From Anabaena minutissima FACHB-250 (GTDB lineage: Bacteria; Cyanobacteriota; Cyanobacteriia; Cyanobacteriales; Nostocaceae), in assembly GCF_014697125.1 (NCBI RefSeq), contig NZ_JACJRG010000022.1, positions 1 through 64,000 on the forward strand: a stretch of DNA of 64,000 nucleotides, written 5' to 3'. The notes beneath the pieces were generated by a model. It was not told where the DNA came from and did no database searches. It saw only the letters and a program-made list of their open reading frames with translations. Positions 52,977 to 61,843 of this stretch are shown here, piece by piece; within the stretch, counting starts at the first letter, position 1; each line of letters starts with the position of its first letter. Both the position numbers and the translations under genes were made by a program.

Positions 52977-55150
52977 CTCAAATCGTTCTGGGAATTTCTG
53001 CTACTACTCCCTAGCAAGTTCAAGCGTCTCAAAGGCCTAGATAGGAAGGATTGGTTCTCATCAATGGGATAGCGATAATATTTTTCTGTCTCAGTTTCCA
53101 TCCCATTTATCACTACTCCCAGAATCGGTATCCGGTTTTGATTGAGTTCTGCTACTGCTCTTTGCAATGATTCTTTAAGTGTGACACTGGGGCGTGTAGT
53201 CATGATGACGCCATCACTATATTGACTGAGGGTGGAAGCATCAGCACAAACCCCCAGAGGAGGTGTGTCTATAATAACTAGATCATAGTGTAACGCGGCT
53301 TCGGCTACTAGAGACTTCATTGCTTTTGACTCCAGCAACTGCGAAGGTCTACCATGTAGTTCACCACAAGTTAAAACAAAAAGGTTCTCAATATCTGTTG
53401 ACTGTGCAGCACTTAGTAGTGTTCTATTCCCATTGAGGACATCGGTAATTCCTGGCTTGGGAGGTAAGTTAAACAGTGTATGCTGTACAGGTCTACGCAA
53501 ATCGGCATCAATTATGAGTGTGCGGCGAGATAGCATGGCTGCAACAGCACCTAAGTGCGACACCACAACTGATTTACCTTCTCCAGAGATGGTACTGCTC
53601 ACCACGACAATCTGCAATTTATCACTGCTACGAAATTCTAGATTTTTGAGGAGCATCCGGTAAGGCTCAACTAAGCCTACATCGTCTAAGAATTTTTCGG
53701 CTGGTTCGAGGGTGAGCTTGGTAGCAGGGAGACGTGGTAAAACTCCCAACAGTGGTAACTTCAGTAGCTCCTCTGCGTCTGCAACATCGTAGAGTCTGTT
53801 ATCCATTAACTCTAATAGCAGCACTATCCCAGTAGCTAGAATGCTACCAAAGAACATAGCGATAACTAACACAACCGATCGCTTGGGATAAGCGTAAGCA
53901 GTTGGGGCTTGGGCTATTTCGATGATTCTGAGATTACTTACCTTTTGTGCTTCCGCAATCCGTGCTTCTTCTAGCTTGCTTTGTAGCAATTTCAAAGACT
54001 CGGCCGCTTCCTCTCGTTGGCGGGTGAGCATGGTGAGTGGTTGTTGTCTGAGAGGCAATATTGTTAAACGAGCCTGGAGGTTAGTTCTCATAGACTGGAC
54101 TGCTCGGAGCTTGTTTTCAACTGCTAGACGCTCAACTTCGTTATTGATTAGCTGGGTGGTAAGATTTTGACTGATTTGATCAGATGCAACGTCAGCAGAA
54201 GAAGCGGTTTGATTTGCTGGTGATACCCGCGCCACTTCCTCGCCATACAAAGTCCGAATCTGATCTCGCTGTCCTAGTAGGGATACAACTCTGGGGTGAT
54301 TATCTGTAAACTGTAAACGAGCTTCTATGAGTTGAGTTTCTAATTGGGTTAATTTAGCTCTTAAGGCTTTGAGTTGTTCGTCTTGACCGCTACGTACTGA
54401 TGTATAGGCGTTATTGATATTTTTAGTAGCAGTAAGTTTTCTTAGGGAATCATCCCGCGATCGCGCTTCTTGTACTTGAGCTAATAATATCCGTTCTTGG
54501 TCTTCTAGATTCGCTAAACTCTCTACTAAGCTCCGAGTTTGGTCGGTATCTGCAATCACACCACTTTGCTGTCTATATTTAGACTCCGCCACTTCTGCTT
54601 TTTGTAAGCGATTACGAGCTACTGGCACTTCTTTTTCTAAAAATTGCCTGACTTTAGTCGCTTCTGAGCTAATCGCTTGAATATTTTCCTCAACCATCGC
54701 TTGGGAAACAGCATTTAGCACTTCAGCCGCAAACTCAGGATTTTGGTTGTAATAGCTCACTTCCAGAATGTTAGTAGCTGGTACAATGCTGACTTTTAAT
54801 GAGGAAGTGATATCTGTAGTTTTTAGATCAATTGGATTGGCACTATTTTTATTTTGGGAAACAAGTTTCTTTATCGCCTTATCCAAAACAGCCTGTGATT
54901 TCACTAACTCTGCTTGATCTGCTAGGGGGTTGCTACTACGTCCTACAACTGAAGGTTGTGTCAGATCACGTCCTAATTCTGAAACGCTGACACCTTTAGC
55001 ATCAACCATCAATCTTGCTGATGTTTCATAAAAACGCGGAGTTACAGCCAGGTAAGCAACTGATGCGCCAATCACAGCCGCTAAGGTAGACAAAGCTGGC
55101 AAACCTCTGCGTCGTAATACTGCTAATAAGGTTGAAATACCTTTTCCCAT
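52973..55150 (-). CDS. Wzc-like polysaccharide co-polymerase and tyrosine kinase
   Basis: Predicted membrane protein of 725 residues controlling polysaccharide chain length and export. An N-terminal Wzz/GumC domain has transmembrane segments near 14-32 and 425-447 flanking a long coiled-coil periplasmic region (about 110-410). The C-terminal BY-kinase part (about 490-700) has Walker A SSTISGEGKSVVVSHLG, Walker A' TLIIDADLRRPVQHTLF and Walker B LVIIDTPPLGVCADAST. The tail has only a short tyrosine cluster (EKYYRYP), less than typical Wzc. It overlaps the downstream Wzy-like gene. The outer-membrane exporter Wza is not in the cluster. Confidence 0.93.
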   Translation of the reverse strand: MGKGISTLLAVLRRRGLPALSTLAAVIGASVAYLAVTPRFYETSARLMVDAKGVSVSELGRDLTQPSVVGRSSNPLADQAELVKSQAVLDKAIKKLVSQNKNSANPIDLKTTDITSSLKVSIVPATNILEVSYYNQNPEFAAEVLNAVSQAMVEENIQAISSEATKVRQFLEKEVPVARNRLQKAEVAESKYRQQSGVIADTDQTRSLVESLANLEDQERILLAQVQEARSRDDSLRKLTATKNINNAYTSVRSGQDEQLKALRAKLTQLETQLIEARLQFTDNHPRVVSLLGQRDQIRTLYGEEVARVSPANQTASSADVASDQISQNLTTQLINNEVERLAVENKLRAVQSMRTNLQARLTILPLRQQPLTMLTRQREEAAESLKLLQSKLEEARIAEAQKVSNLRIIEIAQAPTAYAYPKRSVVLVIAMFFGSILATGIVLLLELMDNRLYDVADAEELLKLPLLGVLPRLPATKLTLEPAEKFLDDVGLVEPYRMLLKNLEFRSSDKLQIVVVSSTISGEGKSVVVSHLGAVAAMLSRRTLIIDADLRRPVQHTLFNLPPKPGITDVLNGNRTLLSAAQSTDIENLFVLTCGELHGRPSQLLESKAMKSLVAEAALHYDLVIIDTPPLGVCADASTLSQYSDGVIMTTRPSVTLKESLQRAVAELNQNRIPILGVVINGMETETEKYYRYPIDENQSFLSRPLRRLNLLGSSSRNSQNDLR

Positions 55151-55302
55151 TACCTATACCTTGATTTCTTTCAGATCGGACTATCCAACTTGGATACAGT
55201 ATTAAAAAATATTAACTACTCGGTATCATAACTGATGACAACGGCACTCAATACAAACTAATTACTTTTAAAGAGTCGGTTTTTAGATATGATTGGGGTT
55301 GC

Positions 55303-56502
55303 CTATTTCTTAGTTCCTACTTTAGCTAGATCCATATCGTTGTTTTCTGGCTGCAACCTACTCGAAATTTCCGAAGAGTTCAAAACTTGTGTATATAGTT
55401 GCAATATTTCTGATGTAATATGATCCCAACTGTAGTTGAGATTGACATGATTTTGTGCTTTCTTGGCTATGGGGGCTAGTTTTTCTGGGTAACGCAACGC
55501 CCAGTCTAAGACAGAAATACAAGAGTCTAAGTTGCCAGCTTTAAATAGTGTTCCTCGCTCTTCCCCTAGTAGTTGTTGATGAGGTGGAATATCACTACCT
55601 ACAACCGGGATACCTTCTCGCATAGCTTCTAGCATCGATAAAGGTAATCCCTCTAAGTCAGAAGGCAGAACAAACAAACCTGCGCCTCGGACAATTTCCC
55701 ACAGACGAGAACCTCTAAGTTCCCCTGCGAAGACTATATTTCTTTGACGGGCAATTTTTTCTAGTAGTTGGCTAGTAAATGTTTTCGTATCACTGACACC
55801 CCCAGCCAAAACTAGTTTCCATCCTCTTGGGTTGAGCGCACTAAAAGCTTCAACTAACAAATCAGGACGTTTTTCTGGTACGAGTCTGCCTAAAAACAGA
55901 ATATAACGTCCTTTTTCCAGCCCTAGGCTAGTACCATAGTGAAAATTGGGGTCTGAATAACCATAACTTGCTGGAGCTGTGGGAATATAAACCGTTTCTT
56001 TGCCATATGTTTGCAAAAAGTATGTTTGCAGTGATTTTGATACCACCATCATGCCGTGGCTAAAGCGAACAGATGCCTTTTCTCCTAATTGAATCAGCCT
56101 CGTAGACAGACTCCCCCACTTAGCTCTTTGCCAGTCTAAACCGTGACAGGTAACTACGATTTTTGACGAGTTAGCAATCCTAGGTATGCAGGTAAACAAA
56201 GCTGGGCCGAGGGCATGAAAATGGATAATATCATATTTCTGCCCAGTGGCGGCGATCGCTCCCATCGCTGAAGTAACTAGAGCATCCAAACCATAATAGT
56301 AGTCCAACCCTGGGAAAGAAATGACTCGCACCCCTCGAAAATCATAATTTTCCCCCCCCAAATTCTCTGTGTAAGATGAGCGAGCAAATAAATCTACAGT
56401 GTGTCCCTGTGACACCATCCGAGGATAAATTTCTGCACAATAATGTTCAATACCACCCTGTTTTGGTGGTATACCTTTTGCACCAATTACTGCAACTTTC
56501 AT
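55303..56502 (-). CDS. Glycosyltransferase family 4
   Basis: Predicted GT-B fold glycosyltransferase of 399 residues. The N-terminal half opens KVAVIGAKGIPPKQGGIEHY (a glycine-rich loop common in GT4), and the C-terminal half has YILFLGRLVPEKRPDLLVEA and the donor-binding E-x7-E region GLFVLPSDLEGLPLSMLEAM. It follows the first GT4 gene by 97 bases and precedes the co-polymerase by 152 bases. Sugar specificity unknown. Confidence 0.9.
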   Translation of the reverse strand: MKVAVIGAKGIPPKQGGIEHYCAEIYPRMVSQGHTVDLFARSSYTENLGGENYDFRGVRVISFPGLDYYYGLDALVTSAMGAIAATGQKYDIIHFHALGPALFTCIPRIANSSKIVVTCHGLDWQRAKWGSLSTRLIQLGEKASVRFSHGMMVVSKSLQTYFLQTYGKETVYIPTAPASYGYSDPNFHYGTSLGLEKGRYILFLGRLVPEKRPDLLVEAFSALNPRGWKLVLAGGVSDTKTFTSQLLEKIARQRNIVFAGELRGSRLWEIVRGAGLFVLPSDLEGLPLSMLEAMREGIPVVGSDIPPHQQLLGEERGTLFKAGNLDSCISVLDWALRYPEKLAPIAKKAQNHVNLNYSWDHITSEILQLYTQVLNSSEISSRLQPENNDMDLAKVGTKK

Positions 56503-56599
56503 AATTAATTAGCCCTGACGAACGAGATGATTAATAGCGAACACACACAAAAAGAAAATAGGGAATTGGGCTTTCTAGTCTGAGAGAATCAGGCTTTTA

Positions 56600-57817
56600 T
56601 TAGCGGCTAGCTGTGACTAAATATTTTGTTTCCCAACTTTGCCACATTTTTTTATACACTTCATTGATTACGGTACTGGCAGCATAAGGTTGGGCTGTAC
56701 GTACACAGGCAGAAACTGGATAACTTCCTGGATTCATCACTACTTGACGTAGAGCATTAGCAATGCAGTCTGGAGTCCTTTCTTCGCAAACAATACCACT
56801 ATCAGACGAGAGTAATTTTGGAGTTTCACCCGCTTGAGTAGTTACGATGGGTATACCGCAAGCCAGAGCCTCAAGCACCACAAAAGGCAACCCCTCAAAA
56901 GCACTACTCAGCACCAACGCATGGCACACACGATGTAAATCAGCTAGTTCCTTTTGCTTGACTGCTCCTAGCATTGTCACCCGCCCTGCCAATCCTAGCC
57001 GGGCAATCTCAGCACGGATTGGCTCGGCTAACTCACCATTACCTGCCATTAATAGATGAATGTTGGAGTTGTCTAAAGCCGCTATGGAACGGATTAGGAG
57101 GATGGGATCTTTTTGGGGATGTAAACGACCTGCAAACATAATAAAGCGGGTGTTGTCATCTAATCCCCAGCGCATAGCCAGTTCGCGTCTCCCCTGTTCT
57201 CGTTTATCTGGTGATAAGGGGTAAAAAATTTCTTCGTCAAAGGTATTCTTAAGAAAAGCTACCCGCTCTCGCAAGTTGGGGTATCGCTGTTGATAAAGTT
57301 TCATGGACTCTGTGTTGCAAGAGTAGATTTGATGAAACTGATCCACCAACATCTTTTCTAAGGCAAAATAAGCAGAGGGAAACTTTCTCCAGAGAATTGC
57401 GTTTTTATCATCCTTTGCCGCAATCTGGGCTTGAATGTCATTTTGAATAAATAGAGTCTTTTCTCCCTGCCAATGACGCGTCACTATGGTTGGTTCTATC
57501 CTATAAAAGTGCATAAAATCTGAAGCGTAATTACGCCCAACCAAAGCGGCCGTATATTTAATAGTTGTCGGGATCAGACCTCTGAAATCGTCGTTCTCTA
57601 TTAAACATAGGGGTAAAAAACTAATTTCTCTGCCGACGAATTCTTTTTGTTGCCACTTACCTAGAACTTGAGAGCGATCGCTTGCTGTCCCTACAAGTCG
57701 CACTTCAAACTCTCTAGGAGCATACTTGATAAATGTGTTGATTAGTGTCTGAATTCCTCCTATCGAAGTGTACCAGGGATTGAACTGGTAAAAAATCGTT
57801 AGAACTGGTTTACGCAT
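56600..57817 (-). CDS. Glycosyltransferase family 4
   Basis: Predicted GT-B fold glycosyltransferase of 405 residues and first gene of the polysaccharide cluster. It opens VLTIFYQFNPWYTSIGGIQT and has the donor domain motifs FIMFAGRLHPQKDPILLIRS and ALVLSSAFEGLPFVVLEALA. The cluster promoter should lie in the 440 bases upstream, which hold a strong palindrome (58088-58125). Specificity unknown. Confidence 0.9.
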   Translation of the reverse strand: MRKPVLTIFYQFNPWYTSIGGIQTLINTFIKYAPREFEVRLVGTASDRSQVLGKWQQKEFVGREISFLPLCLIENDDFRGLIPTTIKYTAALVGRNYASDFMHFYRIEPTIVTRHWQGEKTLFIQNDIQAQIAAKDDKNAILWRKFPSAYFALEKMLVDQFHQIYSCNTESMKLYQQRYPNLRERVAFLKNTFDEEIFYPLSPDKREQGRRELAMRWGLDDNTRFIMFAGRLHPQKDPILLIRSIAALDNSNIHLLMAGNGELAEPIRAEIARLGLAGRVTMLGAVKQKELADLHRVCHALVLSSAFEGLPFVVLEALACGIPIVTTQAGETPKLLSSDSGIVCEERTPDCIANALRQVVMNPGSYPVSACVRTAQPYAASTVINEVYKKMWQSWETKYLVTASR

Positions 57818-58256
57818 TACTCACACCATAAGGGAACTTTGCTGCATACAAAGTCAGAATTGACGAATATAGAAGAAATACTGAAATTTAGCCGTATTTT
57901 ATGCAACAAACGTACTGAAACATACACAGCCCTATCGTAGTATCTCTATGTTGAAAAGTCACTTTATCGTTAAAGTCTTCACCAAACTTTTACATTGGGG
58001 ACAAAAAAATCTTTGGCGAAAAACTTCATAATTTTATAACTACTATCTATGAACCCTTTACTACATCAATTCATGAAGATATCCGTAGTTATTATGAAGG
58101 TACTTTAAAGTAGCTTCATGATAACTTTATGAAGAAATAGGGAACAGGTGACAGGTGACAGGGAGCAGGGGGAGAAAAATACAATGCCCACCCACCCACT
58201 CACTACTCACTCACTACTCACTACTCACTACTCACTACTCAGCACTCAGCACTCCC
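57818..58256. promoter_or_regulatory. Upstream region of the polysaccharide cluster
   Basis: Holds the presumed cluster promoter, an 18-pair palindrome (58088-58125) and, near the flavoprotein end, runs of GGTGACA (58145-58162) and ACTCACT/ACTCAGC units (58190-58262). The open frame crossing the repeats is not called. Confidence 0.55.
58088..58125. promoter_or_regulatory. 18-pair palindrome upstream of polysaccharide cluster
   Basis: GTTATTATGAAGG pairs with GCTTCATGATAAC, extended by TACTT/AAGTA at the tip, with one mismatch and one wobble. No T-run follows, so it may be an operator or a dispersed palindrome. Confidence 0.45.
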
Positions 58257-58262
58257 TCACTC
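58145..58262. repeat. Short tandem repeats next to the YhiN-like gene
   Basis: GGTGACA units, then ACTCACT and ACTCAGC units, running up to the flavoprotein stop codon. Confidence 0.88.
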
Positions 58263-59486
58263 AGCACTCATCGCATTTCCTGCCAGATAAGCTGTTGTCC
58301 AAGCGCTTTGAAAGTTAAATCCACCAGTCACGCCGTCTATGTCAATAACTTCTCCAGCGAAGTACAGCCCAGGAACTAGCTTGCTTTCCATAGTTTTGAA
58401 GTTGATTTCTTGAAGATTCACACCGCCACAGGTGACAAATTCTTCTTTAAAGACTCCTTTACCATTAATTGAGTATTTTCCCTGAGTCAGTTCTTGGACT
58501 AACAAATTTAAAGTTTTGTTAGGTAATTCTGCCCAACGGTCATCTGTGGTAATACCTACACGGTTAATTATGTATTGCCAGAGACGATGAGGTAAATCAA
58601 CACCACGATGCAACGCGATCGCTTTTTTTCCCCATTCGTTCTTCACGGCTAAGATTTTTTGCCGTACTTCGTCTTGTGTGAGTTCGGGAAACCAGTTGAC
58701 TAATAAAGTGGCTTGATAGTGGTGTTCGTGCAAGAGTCTCGCACCCCAAGCCGAAAGCTTCAGCACAGCCGGTCCACTTAAACCCCAGTGGGTGATGAGT
58801 AATGGCCCTGTTTGTTCTAGTGGTGGCTGATCCTCAACACATAACCGCAACCGTACAGGGTTAACACTAATCCCAGCTAACGCCCGCAGTTTGGCTTCGG
58901 GAATATTGAATGTAAATAATGATGGGACTGGTGCTTCGATGTGATGTCCCAATTCTTTAGCGATTTTATAACCGATGTGACTACTACCGGTTGCGAGTAG
59001 CAGGCGATCGCATCTAATTATCTCACCGGACTTTAAACTCACCTCAAATTCATTGCTGAGTCGTTTGACACCAACCACAACTACCCCAGTCCAAATTTCT
59101 ATACCCTCTGCTGCGGCGGTATTCATCAGACAGTTCACAATTGTTTCTGAACTATCTGTAATGGGAAACATCCTCCCATCAGCTTCAGTTTTCAGTTGCA
59201 CTCCGTGGTTAGCAAACCAAGCTACGGTATCTTGAGCCTGAAAGCGGCTAAAAGCACCACGCAAAGCTTTACCGCCTCTAGGATAATTTTGTACTAGGGT
59301 TTGTGGTTCAAAGCAAGCATGAGTGACATTACAGCGTCCCCCCCCAGAAATGCGGACTTTAGCCAACGGTTGACGACTGGCTTCGAGTAAAGTAACTTGG
59401 GCTTGAAGATTGGATTCGGCACAAGCGATCGCCCCAAAAAATCCTGCGGCCCCACCGCCAATAACTACAATTTTTAAAGCTAGCAA
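58257..59486 (-). CDS. YhiN/HI0933-family flavoprotein
   Basis: Predicted FAD-dependent oxidoreductase of 409 residues, function uncharacterised. The N-terminal dinucleotide motif is KIVVIGGGAAGFFGAIACAE, followed by the family-specific RISGGGRCNVTHACFEP; the C-terminal FAD-contact segment is GLYFAGEVIDIDGVTGGFNF. The last codons coincide with tandem repeats, and the gene is alone in its unit. Substrate unknown. Confidence 0.9.
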   Translation of the reverse strand: MLALKIVVIGGGAAGFFGAIACAESNLQAQVTLLEASRQPLAKVRISGGGRCNVTHACFEPQTLVQNYPRGGKALRGAFSRFQAQDTVAWFANHGVQLKTEADGRMFPITDSSETIVNCLMNTAAAEGIEIWTGVVVVGVKRLSNEFEVSLKSGEIIRCDRLLLATGSSHIGYKIAKELGHHIEAPVPSLFTFNIPEAKLRALAGISVNPVRLRLCVEDQPPLEQTGPLLITHWGLSGPAVLKLSAWGARLLHEHHYQATLLVNWFPELTQDEVRQKILAVKNEWGKKAIALHRGVDLPHRLWQYIINRVGITTDDRWAELPNKTLNLLVQELTQGKYSINGKGVFKEEFVTCGGVNLQEINFKTMESKLVPGLYFAGEVIDIDGVTGGFNFQSAWTTAYLAGNAMSAE

Positions 59487-59633
59487 TTTCTAAAGCATCT
59501 CAATATGATCATCTACTATCTAGGCTAGTACAGAAGAAACATAGGGAACAGGTGACAGGTGATAGGGGACAGGGAAATTTTTAGAGTGAGATGTGTTGCT
59601 TTCACTGGTGGTTAGTGCAGTATTATCTGGGTT

Positions 59634-59798
59634 TTAACCTTCTGCCGACTCAAATAAATCTTTAGTTGCACCGCAAACCGGACACACCCAATCTTCTGGG
59701 ATAGCTTCAAAAGGTGTGCCTGGAGGGATTCCCCCATCGGGATCGCCTACTTCGGGGTCATATTCGTAGCCGCAAACACTACATAGATAAATGCCCAT
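59634..59798 (-). CDS. Rubredoxin
   Basis: A 54-residue electron-transfer protein with one iron bound by four cysteines: YLCSVCGYEYDPEVGDP and WVCPVCGATKDLFE give the two CxxC(G/P) knuckles, with the typical GGIPPGTPFEAIPEDW between. Start ATG is at 59798 and stop TAA at 59634-59636. The soluble-only length (no C-terminal membrane anchor) differs from the photosystem II-linked RubA, so its partner is open. Gene is isolated between a flavoprotein and a small membrane protein. Confidence 0.93.
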   Translation of the reverse strand: MGIYLCSVCGYEYDPEVGDPDGGIPPGTPFEAIPEDWVCPVCGATKDLFESAEG

Positions 59799-59921
59799 AG
59801 TTTTCTTACTGGTTAATTGTTGATTTTGTTTGGGTCTGTAAATATCTTTAACAGAAGTTCATCATCAACACACCAGGCCGATTGCATAAAAACAATCACC
59901 CAAAATCTATCTTGATATATA

Positions 59922-60116
59922 TTAAAAACGCCACCACGTTCTTTGAGCATAGGAAATCAGACCTATAGCGATCGCCCCTAGCAATAATAGTAAAATTACT
60001 CCTCCAGGAATAAAGGTAATCAAACCAAAGCCTCTGAGTAGCCAGACAGCTATGCCAATGCCAAGAAAAACACCAAAAGCCTGAGTTAATAAGCGGTTTA
60101 AGGAAGATTGACTCAC
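59922..60116 (-). CDS. Small two-helix membrane protein
   Basis: A 64-residue protein with two hydrophobic segments (about 14-32 and 35-56) separated by a short loop with proline and glycine, and a basic/aromatic C terminus (RTWWRF). Codon use and the clean hydrophobic layout support a real gene, although no family is recognised. It lies 123 bases upstream of rubredoxin on the same strand, so the two may be linked. Confidence 0.6.
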   Translation of the reverse strand: MSQSSLNRLLTQAFGVFLGIGIAVWLLRGFGLITFIPGGVILLLLLGAIAIGLISYAQRTWWRF

Positions 60117-60524
60117 TCTATTTACCTCTCAATTTACGATTTTCTCTACATTGACAGATTAACAATAATTTTCATACATTTTTCCTGATGCCAAATTTCA
60201 TTATGTCCATCTCCCAAGCTGTAAAAAGTTTTAGCGATGTTTTGACTTAGTTAGGAAGAGATTGTCTTTTGAGGTTTTCTAGGCTAAATTTTTCGTAAAG
60301 CAGTAGTCTGATTTTTTCTACTACTTAAGTGTAAATTAATATTTGTAGTGAGAAATACGGTTTTTCTCATCAAATTTCAGAATAATTACCACACATGATT
60401 AATTCCCAAAAAATGGTGTAGGCAACTGGAATTAAATATTGATGAGGTTGTACTTCACCCCTTCAATGGTTTGTAGTCACAACCTCTGCAAATGGTGAAT
60501 TTGAGGAGTAACGGAAAGAAATTT
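60117..60524. other. AT-rich divergent intergenic region
   Basis: Promoter region for the small membrane protein (minus) and the SRPBCC gene (plus). Largely AT-rich. A 20-codon frame near 60190 has no ribosome site and is not called. No repeat or RNA is recognised. Confidence 0.4.
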
Positions 60525-61076
60525 ATGTCTGTAACCCATATCTCAGACTCGGTGATGACAGGTTCAAGTATGACTTGGAATCAAGAACAGCAACAGCTCA
60601 TGTTGCAGGGTGAAATTGTCGTCCAGGCGCGATCGCATACTGCCTGTGGTGGTGCAGTTAGTGCTTGTATGTACTTACCACTGGGGCGATCGCAGGTATG
60701 GCAACAAATTACCGATTACCCCCGTTGGGTGCAATACTTTCCAGACATTACCAAAAGCGAAGTTTTACAAAGGGGTGAGGTCAAACGCCTATATCAATCG
60801 GCACAAAAAGTATTTTTATTTTTGACCGCTCAAGTGGAAATTTACCTCAACGTTGTAGAAGTGCTAGGACAACAAATTCAATTTCGCATGGAAAAGGGTA
60901 GTTTTGTTGACTTTGCTGCCCATATTCAGCTAAAAGATTATGATCATGGGACTTTACTAGCTTATAGTGTCCAAGCTACCCCGAATATCCCCATCCCGGC
61001 AATTTTCATTCAACAAGCCATGACCTTTGAGTTGCCTGCAAATATGCGTAAAATGAGACAAGTAATTTGTCAATAA
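60525..61076 (+). CDS. SRPBCC/START-like (polyketide cyclase-like) protein
   Basis: Predicted helix-grip fold protein of 183 residues, resembling the cyclase/dehydrase and coenzyme Q-binding family. Typical features are the segment PLGRSQVWQQITDYPRWVQ, then FPDITKSEVLQ and the C-terminal helix QAMTFELPANMRKMRQV. It probably binds a hydrophobic ligand in a central cavity; the ligand is unknown. I chose the ATG at 60525 because a purine-rich GGAAAG lies upstream; the frame opens 11 codons earlier (60492) without a ribosome site. Confidence 0.75.
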   Translation: MSVTHISDSVMTGSSMTWNQEQQQLMLQGEIVVQARSHTACGGAVSACMYLPLGRSQVWQQITDYPRWVQYFPDITKSEVLQRGEVKRLYQSAQKVFLFLTAQVEIYLNVVEVLGQQIQFRMEKGSFVDFAAHIQLKDYDHGTLLAYSVQATPNIPIPAIFIQQAMTFELPANMRKMRQVICQ

Positions 61077-61082
61077 TCAACC

Positions 61083-61352
61083 CTACACTTTAGTTAATTC
61101 TAGTAACTTGCTTTGTTTGGATAAACTCAGCGAATCATCAGAAAAACTAGGCTCACTTTCAAACCACACATGAGTTAATTCATATTCAGTAAATTTATAA
61201 CCAAGAGTAGCTGCAAAATTTACTATTTTGGTCGTGTCCCAATGCCAGCTGCTCAACAACCCTCTGTTACAGCAGTTATTAAAGTATGCTTCATAAACAG
61301 ATGTTTCCGAAATCAAAACTTCATAAAAAGCATTAACCTGCTGTAATGACAT
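61083..61352 (-). CDS. Nif11-like protein
   Basis: An 89-residue protein whose first ~65 residues match the Nif11 pattern: SLQQVNAFYEVLI at the start and KIVNFAATLGYKFTEYELT near 42-60. Nif11 proteins occur next to nitrogen-fixation genes and as leaders of ribosomal peptides in cyanobacteria. This one has no Gly-Gly cleavage site or Cys-rich core at its end, and no modification enzyme is adjacent, so a precursor role is not supported. It is convergent with the SRPBCC gene, only six bases apart. Confidence 0.7.
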   Translation of the reverse strand: MSLQQVNAFYEVLISETSVYEAYFNNCCNRGLLSSWHWDTTKIVNFAATLGYKFTEYELTHVWFESEPSFSDDSLSLSKQSKLLELTKV

Positions 61353-61835
61353 AAAAGTTTATCCCCAAAATTTTGATTTTTGTATGTAATTAAAACCTAC
61401 ATTTAGTTAATGGAGTATTCCGGTTTGAATCTCCCAGCATTAAAAAGTCTTTATTTATTTGAAGAAATAAAATTAATGGAATAAAGCATCATCTAGCCGG
61501 AGGAAGATTTTTTTCAAGAGTTAGTATTATTATTTACATTGACCCTCACCTCGTCTTTAGGCGAGGTGAGGGTCAATTATTTCATTTTTGAATTTTTAAT
61601 TTATATAGCCCATAACCTATACTTAACATTGTATAATTCAATCTCTACGATAAATTTACCCTATTGTCTTAAGCAAATCATGGTAGAGGAAAATAGATAT
61701 CATACTTACAGTTAGAATAAAAATTCATTATCAAGTTAAACACTTTCATCTTTTGCATTGATATGGTTAAACCATTGACAGCAAAATACTGGGTTCGAGT
61801 TGGAGAACTGCCACTAGAAGCAACGGGAGGCAGCA
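61353..61835. other. Divergent gap with a perfect terminator-like hairpin
   Basis: Between the Nif11-like gene (minus) and a hybrid kinase (plus). Its main feature is a perfect 15-pair hairpin at 61539-61576. A 24-codon frame at 61410 has no clear ribosome site. A 26-codon frame at 61763 overlaps the kinase start. Confidence 0.5.
61539..61576. terminator. Perfect 15-pair hairpin in a divergent gap
   Basis: TTGACCCTCACCTCG (61539-61553) pairs fully with CGAGGTGAGGGTCAA (61562-61576) around an eight-base loop, followed by TTATTTCATTTTTG. A terminator is unexpected between divergent promoters unless an unannotated transcript ends here. Confidence 0.6.
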
Positions 61836-61843
61836 ATGGATGA
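61763..61843 (+). CDS. Possible 26-residue leader overlapping the kinase start
   Basis: A 26-codon frame ends in a TGA that overlaps the start region of the downstream kinase (the kinase ATG is at 61836, eight bases inside this frame), with GGGAGG just upstream of the kinase start. This layout would allow translational coupling. The peptide contains KYWVRVGELPLEATGG and matches nothing I recognise. Confidence 0.25.
   Translation: MVKPLTAKYWVRVGELPLEATGGSNG

Noticed and set aside
58155..58379. 74-codon plus-strand frame
   Set aside because: Its first half is ACTCACT/ACTCAGC repeat and the rest overlaps the flavoprotein in antisense.
61796..61810. tRNA-like GGGTTCGAG
   Set aside because: The surrounding sequence cannot form a cloverleaf; it is part of the short frame before the kinase.
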